NCBI RefSeq assembly: GCF_029623395.1
Contig: NZ_JAPYKK010000027.1
Span: forward strand, 1 to 61,690
DNA length: 61,690 bases
Reading direction: 5' to 3'
From: Sphingomonas echinoides
GTDB lineage: Bacteria; Pseudomonadota; Alphaproteobacteria; Sphingomonadales; Sphingomonadaceae
In this document: positions 18,758-27,367 of the stretch, piece after piece
Layout of the letters: every line of letters starts with the position of its first letter
Position numbering within the stretch: position 1 is the stretch's first letter
The notes under the pieces: model-generated
What the model was told of the DNA's origin: nothing
The model's database searches: none
Seen by the model: only the letters and a program-made list of their open reading frames with translations
Position numbers and translations under genes: made by a program

Positions 18758-19963
18758 ATGAAGACGAGCGATCTAATCGAACAGCGGGCGGCAGCGTACT
18801 CACGCATGAAGGAGGCAGACGCCTCCGACAACGCCGAAGCGTTCACCGTTGCCGAGAATGAACTGCGCACGCTCAATGGCAAACTGGAGCGCGCTCGCGC
18901 TCTTGACGCCGCTGACCGCTCCGATCCCGGTACGACGTTGCACGGCGATGCCGCACCCGAAATCCGCGCGCAGTCGATCACCGAAACCATTTGCTATGCG
19001 ATGGGCGCACCCTGCGATCGGGCCAAGGTCGAGCGCGAACAGGCGTTTCTGGAGGAACGCGCTGGCAGCAAAGCGAAGGGCGTCTACATCGCGACCGAGC
19101 TTTTCGAGCGCCGCGACGCGCAGGTGACGGGCACAAGCGCGGCAATCGTGCCGACCAGCTTCCGCCCCGATCTGTTCACGTCGGCGCTGACCAACTCGAC
19201 CGTCATGCAGGCGATGGGCGCGACCGTCCTGACCGGCCTGACCGGCAACGTCGTGATCCCGCGTGAAACCGGCTCGCCTGCTGTTGGCTGGGTCGCGGAA
19301 AACGTCGCGCTGCCGTATGGCAATTTCACCGCGGACAGCCTGACGCTCTCGCCGCACCATGTCGGCGCGATCACCGAGTTGTCGCGGCAGTTGCTGATGC
19401 AGTCCAGCCCCGCCGCTGACGCGCTGGTGCGCCAGATGCTTTCGCGCAATATCGCGCTGGAGATCGACCGTGCCGCGATCAATGGTTCGGGCACCAACGC
19501 GCAGCCGACCGGCATCCTCAACACCGCTGGTATCGGCTCCGTGGCGTATGACACCGACCTGTTCATCACCACGGCGAACATGATGGCGGCGGCGGATATC
19601 GCCAACGTCGGCACGTCGCGCGGCTTCGTGTCGACCAATGGCGTCAAGGCGGCGGCGGCGAAGACCAAGGACACGACCGGCCACCCGATCCCGCTTGCCG
19701 AGATCTTCCACGGCGAACCGGTCCAGTTCTCGAATCAGGTGCCCAACACGCTCAACCCGACCGCGAACAAGCACGGCCTGGTCTATGGCGACTGGTCGGA
19801 CTTCCTCATCGGCATCTGGTCGCAGCTCGACATTCTGGTGAACCCGTATGCCGAGACGGCCTACAGCAAGGGCAATATCCTGATCCGCGCTATGGCGACG
19901 GTGGACTTCGGCGTTCGCCGTCCCGCCAGCTTCGTCAAGGCAACCGGCGTGACGGTGGCCTGA
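18758..19963 (+). CDS. Major capsid protein, HK97 fold
   Basis: The product is 401 residues. The first 95 or so form a helical, charged scaffold-like delta domain (DLIEQRAAAYSRMKEADASD...) of the kind removed by the prohead protease. The body has the HK97 signatures: NSTVMQAMGATVLTGL, PRETGSPAVGWVAENVAL, LSPHHVGAITELSRQLLMQS, DRAAINGSGTNAQPTGIL, and a C-terminal FGVRRPASFVKATGV. It is complete. The protease gene starts in its stop codon. In a satellite, its own capsid gene means that the particle is not built from helper heads. Confidence 0.93.
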   Translation: MKTSDLIEQRAAAYSRMKEADASDNAEAFTVAENELRTLNGKLERARALDAADRSDPGTTLHGDAAPEIRAQSITETICYAMGAPCDRAKVEREQAFLEERAGSKAKGVYIATELFERRDAQVTGTSAAIVPTSFRPDLFTSALTNSTVMQAMGATVLTGLTGNVVIPRETGSPAVGWVAENVALPYGNFTADSLTLSPHHVGAITELSRQLLMQSSPAADALVRQMLSRNIALEIDRAAINGSGTNAQPTGILNTAGIGSVAYDTDLFITTANMMAAADIANVGTSRGFVSTNGVKAAAAKTKDTTGHPIPLAEIFHGEPVQFSNQVPNTLNPTANKHGLVYGDWSDFLIGIWSQLDILVNPYAETAYSKGNILIRAMATVDFGVRRPASFVKATGVTVA

Positions 19964-20505
19964 TGCACGGCGGCACCCTTGAGCGGCGGCACGCTACCGA
20001 GGTTCGGGCCAGTGGCCGACGCCTTGAGGGCTATGCCGCCACCTTCAACGCCGAGGCGCGGATCGGAACCTTCGTGGAGACGATCGCGCCCGGCGCTTTC
20101 CGGTCTGCGCTCGCTGGCGACGTGCTGGCGCTGCTCGACCATGACACGGGCAAGGTGTTGGGGCGCACGCGCTCCGGCACCCTGCGCCTGTCCGAAGACA
20201 CGCGGGGCCTGTCGTTCTCGCTCGACCTGCCGGACACGCAGGCGGGCCGCGACGCGCTGGCGCTGGCCGAGCGTGGCGATCTGGGGGGCATGTCGTTCGG
20301 CTTCACCGTGCCCAAGGGCGGGGAAAGCTGGAACGGCGAGCGCCGCACCTTGAACGCGGTTGGCCTGCGCGAAATCAGCGTTGTGTCGGCATGGCCCGCC
20401 TATCCCGAAACCGAGATCGCGCTTCGTGCCGCCTATGTCGCCAATGGCGCGCAGGATGCCCGCCGTCGTCGTCTCATCATGGCGGAGCTTGGCGCATGGG
20501 CATGA
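19963..20505 (+). CDS. Prohead protease, HK97 (U35) family
   Basis: The 180-residue serine protease matures the prohead by removing capsid delta domains. Family features are EGYAATFNAEARIGTFVETIAPGAF, the catalytic His in ALLDHDTGKVLGR and the Ser in LGGMSFGFTVPKGG, followed by LREISVVSAWPAYPETE. Its ATG overlaps the capsid stop by one base. Here it lies downstream of the capsid gene, whereas in HK97-type phages it precedes it. Confidence 0.92.
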   Translation: MHGGTLERRHATEVRASGRRLEGYAATFNAEARIGTFVETIAPGAFRSALAGDVLALLDHDTGKVLGRTRSGTLRLSEDTRGLSFSLDLPDTQAGRDALALAERGDLGGMSFGFTVPKGGESWNGERRTLNAVGLREISVVSAWPAYPETEIALRAAYVANGAQDARRRRLIMAELGAWA

Positions 20506-21653
20506 TCCAACGCATTGCCGCATTCGCTGGCCTGGAGCGTCGCAACGACGCCACGGACGCAAGCTGGAACGCGATCGCGCCCGGCATCGGCTACCCCGGC
20601 GCCATGTCGGCACGTGCGGCGGAGAACCTCGCATCGATCCTCGCTTGCACGACGGCTATCAGTTCGGCGCTCTCGAGCATCCCCGCGCTGGTCTATCTGA
20701 TCGACAAGGACGGCAACCGCACCGAGGCCATGACGCATCCCGTGCGCCGCCTGACCCGCAACGGTGTATCGGCAACGATGTCATGGCCGGACTTTATCGA
20801 CCACCTGATCGCGTCCGCGCTGCTGACTGGCAACGGGCTGGCGGAGATCGTGCGCGGCGGCAATGGCCAGCTCGCGGGGTTCAACTGGATTCCGTGGGGC
20901 ATGGTCACGGTCCAGTATCTCGCCAGCGGACGGCTTGCGTATGACGTTGGCGACGGACGCGGCAAAATGCGCCGCCTGTTGGCCGATGAGGTGCTGCACC
21001 TTCGCGACCGCACCGACGACGGCCTGGTGGGCCGCTCGCGCCTGTCGCGCGCCGCTGACACCGTGGAGGGGGTGCGCGCCTCGAATGAGTTCGCGCGCAG
21101 CTTCACCCGCAACGGCATGTCGCCATCCGGGACGATCACGATCCCCGGCACGCTCACGGTCGACCAGCGCAACGCCATGCGGGCGCAACTGGCGGCTCGC
21201 AATGAGGGCACGGCCAACGCGGGGCGCACGCTTCTGCTTGACGGCGGCATGACCTTTGCGACGGCGCAAATCAGCCCGGAGGATGCCGAGCTGCTCGAAA
21301 CGCGCAAGTTCGGCGTGATTGAGATTTGCCGCATCTTTCAGGTGCCGCCGCCGATCATTCAGGCATACGAGAACAACACCTTCACGAACGCCGCGCAGGC
21401 GGGTCTGTGGTTCGCAACGTTCTGCCTCGCACCGTGGGCGCGCAAGATCGAAGCCGAGTTCGCACGCGCCGTGTTCCCGACCAATGGGCCTTACGAGCTG
21501 GAGCTTGATCTGTCGGGCTTCCTGCGCGGCGACCCGGCGACCCGTTGGGCGGCACACAAGATCGCGGTGGATACCGGCGTTCTGGACCCTGACGAAATCC
21601 GCGCAATTGAGGGCTGGAACCCGCGCGCTAAGACCACAGAGGTGCCCGCGTGA
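20496..21653 (+). CDS. Phage portal protein, HK97 family
   Basis: The 385-residue portal subunit forms the dodecameric DNA gate of the head. Recognisable parts are AACT-like ENLASILACTTAISSALSS, HPVRRLTRNGVSATMSWPDF, LLTGNGLAEIVRG, DEVLHLRDRTDDGLVGRS, and EICRIFQVPPPIIQAYENNTFTNAAQ, the classic portal motif. I start it at the ATG at 20496 (GGAG 8 bases before), within the protease gene; the ATG at 20502 is possible. It overlaps the connector by four bases. Confidence 0.93.
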   Translation: MGMIQRIAAFAGLERRNDATDASWNAIAPGIGYPGAMSARAAENLASILACTTAISSALSSIPALVYLIDKDGNRTEAMTHPVRRLTRNGVSATMSWPDFIDHLIASALLTGNGLAEIVRGGNGQLAGFNWIPWGMVTVQYLASGRLAYDVGDGRGKMRRLLADEVLHLRDRTDDGLVGRSRLSRAADTVEGVRASNEFARSFTRNGMSPSGTITIPGTLTVDQRNAMRAQLAARNEGTANAGRTLLLDGGMTFATAQISPEDAELLETRKFGVIEICRIFQVPPPIIQAYENNTFTNAAQAGLWFATFCLAPWARKIEAEFARAVFPTNGPYELELDLSGFLRGDPATRWAAHKIAVDTGVLDPDEIRAIEGWNPRAKTTEVPA

Positions 21654-22021
21654 CGGTCGAGGAAATGCGTTTGGCGCTTGGCCTGGGGGCGGACGTAAGC
21701 GCCGCCGACGTGATCGCGGCCTATGGTGCCCTGCCGACGGTGGGGCCGATCGTAACGCTGGCAGAGGCAAAGCTGTGGCTGCGCTTCACCGAGGACGAGG
21801 AAACCCATGAGGACGGCACGATCCAGCTTCTGATTGCGGCAGCGACCGAACACGTCCTGACGATTGCGGAGGGCTATGATCCGACCACGCCCGCGCCGGC
21901 TGCTCTCAAGCTGGCCGTGTTGTCGCACGTCGCGCGCGCATTCGATGGTCGCGAAGATGGCAGCGACGCCCCGGCGGGAAATATGCGCCTGGTGCAGTCG
22001 TTCCGAGTGCTGGGGATCTGA
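21650..22021 (+). CDS. Head-tail connector protein (HK97 gp6-like)
   Basis: The product is 123 residues starting at the GTG at 21650, in the portal stop. After an N-terminal extension of about 35 residues comes the gp6-type body: VTLAEAKLWLRFTEDEETHEDGTIQLLIAAATEHV and AALKLAVLSHVARAFDGRE. The ring it forms seals the portal and presents the docking site for a tail. A connector without any tail gene is what a tail-stealing satellite would need. Confidence 0.8.
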   Translation: MTVEEMRLALGLGADVSAADVIAAYGALPTVGPIVTLAEAKLWLRFTEDEETHEDGTIQLLIAAATEHVLTIAEGYDPTTPAPAALKLAVLSHVARAFDGREDGSDAPAGNMRLVQSFRVLGI

Positions 22022-22191
22022 TGAGCCGCCCCGCCGCCTTCAAGCAAGCTGACGTTACCCGCGCCCTGCGCGGCGCGGTTGCGGCTGGCCTGAAGCCGAG
22101 CGGCTATCGTGTCGCGCCTGATGGTACGATCTACGTGGAGTTCGGAAAAGACGCCAGCACCGGCAATGTCTTGGACGGGATGTTCGGATGA
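22021..22191 (+). CDS. 56-residue small protein coupled to the integrase
   Basis: The ATG at 22021 overlaps the connector stop by one base. The product begins MSRPAAFKQADVTRALRGAV and contains a basic helix followed by YRVAPDGTIYVEFG, a short beta hairpin. Similar short proteins sit directly before integrases in many alphaproteobacterial elements, as I recall, so an excisionase-like or recombination-accessory role is possible. Its stop overlaps the integrase ATG (ATGA). Confidence 0.6.
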   Translation: MSRPAAFKQADVTRALRGAVAAGLKPSGYRVAPDGTIYVEFGKDASTGNVLDGMFG

Positions 22192-23288
22192 AGAAGCGTT
22201 GGCTTCCCGATTATGTGAGCGAGTACAAGAGCCGCCACGGCAAGGCGTACTACCGCTATCGCCGCAAGGGCTTTGCTCATTACACGTTCAAGAGCCAGCC
22301 CGGCACCGAAGGATTCCGGGAGGAGCTGCGCGCGTGTGAGGCTGGTCTGGCTGCGCCTGCGATTGAGGTAGGGGCGGATCGCGTCGTGCCGGGCACCTTC
22401 GACGATCTGCTCTCCCGCTACTATCGCTCCCCTGACTTCCTCAACCCAAGCGACCGGACCCGCGTCGTCTATCGTGGCGTGCTGGAGCGTTGGCGCGAGC
22501 GGACGCGCAAAGGGCAGCGTTACGGCAGCGTACCCGTCCGCGACCTCCAGCCGCGCCACGTCGAGGCGATGCTGGCCGAAGTGCTTCCGCACCGCACGTC
22601 CGCAAACATGCTGCGGAAGCGTCTGTCTGCGCTAATGAACTTTGCGGTTCGGCTGGGTATGACGACGACCAACCCCGTCACGTCCACCCGCCCCTTCAAG
22701 GTCGAAGGCAACGGCTTCCACACGTGGACCGAGGACGAGATCGCGGCCTATGAGGCGCGGCACCCGGTCGGCAGCAATGCACGGCTCGCGCTCGACCTGA
22801 TGCTCTACACCGGCCAGCGCGGCGGCGACGCCCGCGTGATGGGGCCGGGGAACGTCCGCAACAAACGCTTGCACGTGACGCAGGAAAAGACCGGCGCGAC
22901 TGTCTCGCTTCCCATCCTCCCCCCGCTGGCAGAATCCATCCTGGCCACTCCCTTGGGCGGCATGGTGTTCCTGTTAAGCGAGCGCGGTGCGCCCTACAGC
23001 CGCAAGGGCTTTGGCAACAAGGTGCGCCAGTGGTGTGACGAGGCGGGCCTGCCCGACTGCTCCGCGCACGGTCTGCGCAAAGCGGCGGCGCGGCGGTTTG
23101 CCGAGGCCGGATGCTCCAACCAGCAAATCAAAAGCTGGACCGGTCACACCACCGATGGCGAGGTTGCGCGGTACACGAAAGCGGCATCGCAAGAGATGCT
23201 TTCGGACGCCGCTGGCGAGATGCTGATGGCTAACCTTCGCGAACGGTTAGCCACGGCGAACGATAACCCCTTAGAAAAGGAGGCTTAA
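22188..23288 (+). CDS. Tyrosine-family site-specific integrase
   Basis: The 366-residue recombinase would integrate and excise the element at tRNA-Arg. The catalytic residues are all visible: R211 (LYTGQRGGDARV), K234 (QEKTGA), H294-x-x-R297 (AHGLRK), H320 (WTGHTT) and the nucleophile Y329 (VARYTK). An N-terminal arm and core-binding domain cover residues 1-170. It ends 10 bases before attR. It is the last gene of the capsid-to-integrase operon, so integrase and head genes seem co-transcribed, which is unusual. Confidence 0.95.
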   Translation: MKKRWLPDYVSEYKSRHGKAYYRYRRKGFAHYTFKSQPGTEGFREELRACEAGLAAPAIEVGADRVVPGTFDDLLSRYYRSPDFLNPSDRTRVVYRGVLERWRERTRKGQRYGSVPVRDLQPRHVEAMLAEVLPHRTSANMLRKRLSALMNFAVRLGMTTTNPVTSTRPFKVEGNGFHTWTEDEIAAYEARHPVGSNARLALDLMLYTGQRGGDARVMGPGNVRNKRLHVTQEKTGATVSLPILPPLAESILATPLGGMVFLLSERGAPYSRKGFGNKVRQWCDEAGLPDCSAHGLRKAAARRFAEAGCSNQQIKSWTGHTTDGEVARYTKAASQEMLSDAAGEMLMANLRERLATANDNPLEKEA

Positions 23289-23298
23289 ATGAGTGAAG

Positions 23299-23375
<77 letters not shown>

Positions 23376-23428
23376 CTGAGGCATCGCCTAGCAAAGCGCG
23401 CGACGCGACGCCAGCCCCGATCGACGAT

Positions 23429-23797
23429 TCACCGGGCGCTCAATGTCACCGGCTGGAATTGCCCCAGCCCGCAGCTTGCGCCCTGGGTGAGATAGGGCGC
23501 CTGATAGAGTACGCTGATGATGTCGGTGGAACACAATTGGCCGAGACTCGTCGCGTAGCTGAAGCGCTGTTCGAAACCGAGGCTGGGACAAGCGTAGGGC
23601 AAGGTGTTGCGATAGATCTTGCGGCCGTTCAGGACGAAATCGATCGTGCGGTCGTCGCGCACGCGGGTTTCGCGAATCTGTACCAGCGGAATGCACGGGA
23701 CCGCTGGACCCGCGGGGGTTGCCACCGGGATCCGCTCGCGGGCGCCGGCGACGCTCGCCGCAAACAGCAAGACGATGGCGGAAAGCACACGACGCAT
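23429..23797 (-). CDS. Small secreted protein with conserved cysteines
   Basis: The product is 122 residues with a signal peptide ([15 protein letters not shown]). The mature part has [20 protein letters not shown], then [13 protein letters not shown], then [11 protein letters not shown] and [11 protein letters not shown]: four cysteines in a pattern I associate with a family of small exported proteins in alphaproteobacteria (possibly DUF6491). The function is unknown. The gene follows nth at a gap of 3 bases, so it is probably in the dapB-nth operon. Confidence 0.7.
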   Translation of the reverse strand: MRRVLSAIVLLFAASVAGARERIPVATPAGPAVPCIPLVQIRETRVRDDRTIDFVLNGRKIYRNTLPYACPSLGFEQRFSYATSLGQLCSTDIISVLYQAPYLTQGASCGLGQFQPVTLSAR

Positions 23798-23800
23798 GGA

Positions 23801-24472
23801 TCACTCCTTGGCGGGACGCCGTTCCGTAACCGTTTTGGGCGCGGGCGTCTTGGGCTTGAACGCACAGAGATCCGCAACGACGCATCTCCAGCATTCCGGC
23901 GTCCGCGCCTTGCAAACGTAGCGGCCGTGGAGGATCAGCCAGTGATGCGCATGCAACCGGAACGGCTGCGGAGTCGCCTTGTCGAGCTTGAGCTCGACCG
24001 CGAGCGGGGTCTTGCCGCGCGCAAGGCCGGTGCGATTGCCGACACGGAAGATATGCGTATCGACCGCGAAGGTCTCCGCGCCGAACGCGACGTTGAGCAC
24101 GACGTTGGCGGTCTTGCGTCCGACGCCGGGAAGCTGTTCGAGCGCGGCGCGATCGTTGGGGACGACGCTCCCGTGCGCGTCGATCAGCTGCTGCGACAAG
24201 GCGATGACGTTCTTCGCCTTGGTGTTGAACAGCCCGATCGACTTGATGTGCGCCTTCAGCCCGTCCTCGCCGAGCGCCACCATCTGCTCGGGCGTCGTCA
24301 CCTCCGCGAACAACAGCCGCGTCGCCTTGTTGACGCCCACGTCGGTCGCCTGCGCCGAGAGGGCGACCGCCACGACGAGCTGGAACGGATTGCCGGCCTC
24401 CAGCTCGGTCTCGGGGTGCGGATTGTCCGCCGCCAGCCGCGCGTAGAAGTCGACGACGTCGGCTTTCTTCAC
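23801..24472 (-). CDS. nth: Endonuclease III
   Basis: The 223-residue DNA glycosylase/AP lyase removes oxidised pyrimidines. The helix-hairpin-helix LPGVGRKTANVVLNVAFG carries the catalytic Lys, and the Asp lies in FAVDTHIFRVGNR. The 4Fe-4S cluster ligands are the Cys residues in YVCKARTPECWRCVVADLC. The GTG at 24472 overlaps the end of dapB (GTGTGA), so the pair is co-translated; an upstream frame extension only shadows dapB. Confidence 0.95.
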   Translation of the reverse strand: MKKADVVDFYARLAADNPHPETELEAGNPFQLVVAVALSAQATDVGVNKATRLLFAEVTTPEQMVALGEDGLKAHIKSIGLFNTKAKNVIALSQQLIDAHGSVVPNDRAALEQLPGVGRKTANVVLNVAFGAETFAVDTHIFRVGNRTGLARGKTPLAVELKLDKATPQPFRLHAHHWLILHGRYVCKARTPECWRCVVADLCAFKPKTPAPKTVTERRPAKE

Positions 24473-25197
24473 ACGCCGACCACCTCTTCCATCTGGTAGC
24501 GGCCCGCCGGCTTCCCCGCGAGCCACAGCGCCGCGGTCACTGCCCCGCGCGCGAAGATCGCCCGGTTTTCCGCGCGGTGGCCGAGTTCGATGCGCTCTCC
24601 CTCGCCCGCGAACACGACGAGGTGATCCCCCGCGACCGACCCGCCGCGGAGCGAGGCGAACCCAATCGTCCCTTCGGACCGCGCGCCGACCAGTCCGGCC
24701 CGGTCCGATACGCGCAGGTCGGCAAGCGGCGCGCCGCGCCCCGCCGCCGCGGCCTCGCCCAGCAGCAAGGCGGTTCCCGACGGCGCATCGACCTTGTGGC
24801 GGTGATGCATTTCGACGATCTCGATGTCCCAGTCCGGGCCAAGCCGCGCCGCCGCCTCGCGCACCAGCTTGGCGAGCAGCGTCACCCCGAGCGAGACGTT
24901 GCCGGTCTGCAGCACCGCGATCTCGCTCGCGGCCGCGTCGACCAGCGCATGATGCGTCGGGCTGAGCCCGGTCGTGCCGATCAGGATCGGGGTGCCGGTC
25001 AACCGCGCGGCGGCGAGATTGCGCTCCAGCGCGGAGGGCGCGGAGAAATCGATCAGCACGTCCGCGTCATGCGCCAGCGTCGCCGGATCGCCCCCCGCAT
25101 CGATCCCGCCCGCGAGCGTCGCACCGAGATCCGGCACTGCCGCCGCGAGCGTTTGCCCCATGCGCCCTGCGCTCCCGATAATGCCGATCGCGGTCAT
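24469..25197 (-). CDS. dapB: 4-hydroxy-tetrahydrodipicolinate reductase
   Basis: The 242-residue NAD(P)H reductase belongs to lysine and diaminopimelate synthesis. The nucleotide motif is GIIGSAGRMGQTLA. VLIDFSAPSA, GTTGLS and the substrate-binding EMHHRHKVDAPSGTALLLGEA with the catalytic His pair and Lys are present. The length is slightly below the E. coli protein. The nth start lies in its last codons. Confidence 0.96.
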   Translation of the reverse strand: MTAIGIIGSAGRMGQTLAAAVPDLGATLAGGIDAGGDPATLAHDADVLIDFSAPSALERNLAAARLTGTPILIGTTGLSPTHHALVDAAASEIAVLQTGNVSLGVTLLAKLVREAAARLGPDWDIEIVEMHHRHKVDAPSGTALLLGEAAAAGRGAPLADLRVSDRAGLVGARSEGTIGFASLRGGSVAGDHLVVFAGEGERIELGHRAENRAIFARGAVTAALWLAGKPAGRYQMEEVVGV

Positions 25198-25496
25198 CGC
25201 CTGTGCTCCGTAAATGCATCCCCCGCGGCCTCTAGAGCCTCGCCCCGCGAGATGCCATGCAGGGATCGCAAAACATCGTGGTTCGAAGCGGCGAAGTCCG
25301 ATCCAAAATCTGACAATGGCTGGAAGATGGCATCACCGCACGCTTGCTCGATGCGTTTAACGAGCGCGCCGTTGCGGTGCGAGAATGCGCCAATGCCGGC
25401 TAGACCATCCCGCTGATTTGCGAGACGGTAGAGCGTGCGGGTGGTCCATCGTCGCAACCCGGAAAACCGTCCCCCGAACGCCCTTTCGAACAACAC
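25194..25496 (-). CDS. Doubtful 100-residue ORF upstream of dapB
   Basis: The frame overlaps the dapB start as ATGA and has a protein-like middle (LYRLANQRDGLAGIGAFSHRNGALVKRIEQACGDAI). I see no convincing ribosome site or family. It covers the whole gap between dapB and the divergent sirtuin gene, so it leaves little room for promoters. It may be a small gene or chance. Confidence 0.25.
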   Translation of the reverse strand: MLFERAFGGRFSGLRRWTTRTLYRLANQRDGLAGIGAFSHRNGALVKRIEQACGDAIFQPLSDFGSDFAASNHDVLRSLHGISRGEALEAAGDAFTEHRR

Positions 25497-25515
25497 CCTT
25501 GCGGATCCTCACCCC

Positions 25516-26214
25516 ATGACCTCCATCCGAAACATCGTCGTCCTGACCGGCGCGGGAATCTCCGCCGAAAGCGGAATCGCGACGTTTCGCGGGCCCGGCG
25601 GCCTGTGGGAAGGACACCGCGTCGAGGACGTCTGCACACCCGAGGCGCTCGCGGCGGATCCGGTGCTGGTCCATCGATTTTACGACGCACGCCGCGCCGC
25701 ATTGGCCGACGTTGCGCCGAACGCAGCGCATACGGCACTCGCGCGGCTGGATGCGGCGTGGCCCGGCGCGTTGCTGATCGTGACGCAGAACGTCGATGAT
25801 CTCCACGAACGCGCCGGGGCGAAACGGTTGCTCCACATGCACGGCGAACTGCGGTCGGCCCTCTGCGCGGCGTGCGACGCCCGCGTGGCCTGGACCGAGG
25901 CGCTCCCGCCGGGCACGCCTTGCGCCGCGTGCGGCGCGCCCGCGCTCCGGCCCGACATCGTGTTCTTCGGCGAGATGCCGTATGAAATGGAGCGGATCGA
26001 GCGCGCGTTGGCGCAAGCCGACCTGTTCGTCTCGATCGGAACGTCGGGCGCGGTCTATCCCGCCGCAGGGTTCGTCCAGGGTGCGCGCTATGCGGGCGCG
26101 AGGACGGTCGAACTCAATCTCGAGCGGTCGGCGGGCAGCGCCTATTTCCACGAGACGCAGCTTGGCCCGGCCGGGGTGCTCGTGCCGGCGTGGGTCGACG
26201 CGCTGCTCGGTTGA
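25516..26214 (+). CDS. cobB: NAD-dependent protein deacylase (sirtuin, CobB type)
   Basis: This 232-residue class III deacylase removes acetyl or succinyl groups from lysines using NAD. The motifs are GAGISAESGIATFRGPGGLW, TQNVDDLHERAG, the catalytic His in HMHGEL, and two Cys pairs (CAACD and CAACG) for zinc. PDIVFFGEMP and GTSGAVYPAAGF follow. The Tyr and Arg of the desuccinylase-type pocket are suggested by RRAALADV and YDARR but cannot be assigned with certainty. It is divergent from dapB and convergent with era. Confidence 0.93.
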   Translation: MTSIRNIVVLTGAGISAESGIATFRGPGGLWEGHRVEDVCTPEALAADPVLVHRFYDARRAALADVAPNAAHTALARLDAAWPGALLIVTQNVDDLHERAGAKRLLHMHGELRSALCAACDARVAWTEALPPGTPCAACGAPALRPDIVFFGEMPYEMERIERALAQADLFVSIGTSGAVYPAAGFVQGARYAGARTVELNLERSAGSAYFHETQLGPAGVLVPAWVDALLG

Positions 26215-26242
26215 GCGCACGCCATCCCCGGCGTGCGCGCGG

Positions 26243-27139
26243 TTACTCGACCCAGTCGAGCCCCATGTCGCGGTACACGTCGCGCTCGTCGTCCCAGCCC
26301 GGGCGGACCTTGACGTGCAGGTACAGATGCACCGGCCGGCCCATGATGCTGCTGAGCTCGGTCCGCGCGCGCGCGCCGATCTCCTTGATCCGCGTGCCGC
26401 CCTTGCCGAGCACAATCGCGCGCTGCGTCGGGCGTTCTACCAGGATCTGCTGGTGGATCTCGACCGAACCGTCCTCGCGCTCGAGATATTGCTCGGTCTC
26501 GACCGCCGAGGCGTAGGGGAGTTCGGCGTGGAGCTGGAGAAAGATCTGCTCGCGCGTGACTTCGGACGCGAGGCTGCGCTCGGTCGCGTCGGAGACCTGG
26601 TCCTCGGGAAAGTGCCACGGCTCGGCGGGCATCCGCGCCGCGAGATGCGCCTTGAGCTCAGGCAGCCCGTCCCCGGTCGAGGCGCTGACGAAGAACGTCT
26701 CGTCGAACGCCACCAGGCCGTTGAGCCGCTCGGCATGGAGCAGCAGCTTCGCCTTGTCCGCCAGGTCGACCTTGTTGAGGATCAGGTACTTGGGCTCGGG
26801 CCGGTCCTTGATCGCGGTAGCGATGTCGGTGACCTTGGTCGGTAACCCGCCCTTGGCATCGACCACCAGGGCGAGCACGTCCGCGCCTTCCGCGCCGCCC
26901 CACGCCGCCTGCACCATCGCGCGGTCGAACCGGCGCTTGGGCTCGAAGATGCCGGGCGTATCGACCAGCAGCAACTGCGTGTCGCCCTCGATCGCGACGC
27001 CCATCAGCCGCACGCGCGTGGTCTGCGCCTTGGGGCTGACGATCGCGACCTTTTGCCCAACGAGCGCGTTGACAAGCGTCGACTTGCCCGCATTGGGAGC
27101 GCCGAGGACGGCAACGAGTCCGCATTTCTGGTCGGTCAT
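26243..27139 (-). CDS. era: GTPase Era
   Basis: The 298-residue ribosome-assembly GTPase has G1 GAPNAGKSTLVNAL, switch QTTRVRLMG, G3 DTPGIF and G4 NKVD. The KH RNA-binding domain at the C-terminus has the GxxG-like LGKGGTRIKEIGARAR. It matures 16S rRNA ends in the small subunit. The usual partner rnc is not upstream; a PBP gene and a hairpin-rich 228-base gap are there instead. Confidence 0.96.
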   Translation of the reverse strand: MTDQKCGLVAVLGAPNAGKSTLVNALVGQKVAIVSPKAQTTRVRLMGVAIEGDTQLLLVDTPGIFEPKRRFDRAMVQAAWGGAEGADVLALVVDAKGGLPTKVTDIATAIKDRPEPKYLILNKVDLADKAKLLLHAERLNGLVAFDETFFVSASTGDGLPELKAHLAARMPAEPWHFPEDQVSDATERSLASEVTREQIFLQLHAELPYASAVETEQYLEREDGSVEIHQQILVERPTQRAIVLGKGGTRIKEIGARARTELSSIMGRPVHLYLHVKVRPGWDDERDVYRDMGLDWVE

Positions 27140-27200
27140 GGGGTATCCTTGGAACGCCGAGTGTTCGTGACCGACACCGGAATCGTTGATGGCAGATGCT

Positions 27201-27310
27201 GCGCTTCTTCGGCGAAGACCGGGACCCGAGCACGGGCCGGGGAGTGCCGCGGACCGAGCTCCGGCACATCCGCCATCACGACTGGGCCCCGACCGTCGCC
27301 GAAGAAGCGC
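27201..27310 (-). ncRNA. Candidate structured RNA or long palindromic element between pbp1A and era
   Basis: A 15-bp perfect stem (GCGCTTCTTCGGCGA pairing with its complement, 27296-27310 with 27201-27215) extends inward by 19 more positions. In that inner part the minus-strand RNA has six G-U pairs, where the plus strand would have A-C mismatches; only three mismatches remain. An inner hairpin (GTGCCG/CGGCAC, 27244-27267) sits beyond an internal loop of about nine bases per side. The wobble bias argues for function as minus-strand RNA. It could be a free small RNA, an mRNA leader of era, or a palindromic repeat. Confidence 0.45.
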
Positions 27311-27367
27311 TTATGGGTAAAGCGAGCATGGCCTCTACCGAAAACGGCACCGTTCCGCCAGTAGCGC

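Noticed and set aside
27136..27275. 46-codon minus-strand frame ending on the era start (ATGA)
   Set aside because: Its sequence is low in protein character, and most of it lies in the strongly paired hairpin; the overlap seems accidental.
27201..27310. Assignment of the hairpin as 6S RNA
   Set aside because: It is shorter than 6S RNAs, the central loop is small, and the usual neighbour zapA is absent. I keep it as an unassigned structured RNA.
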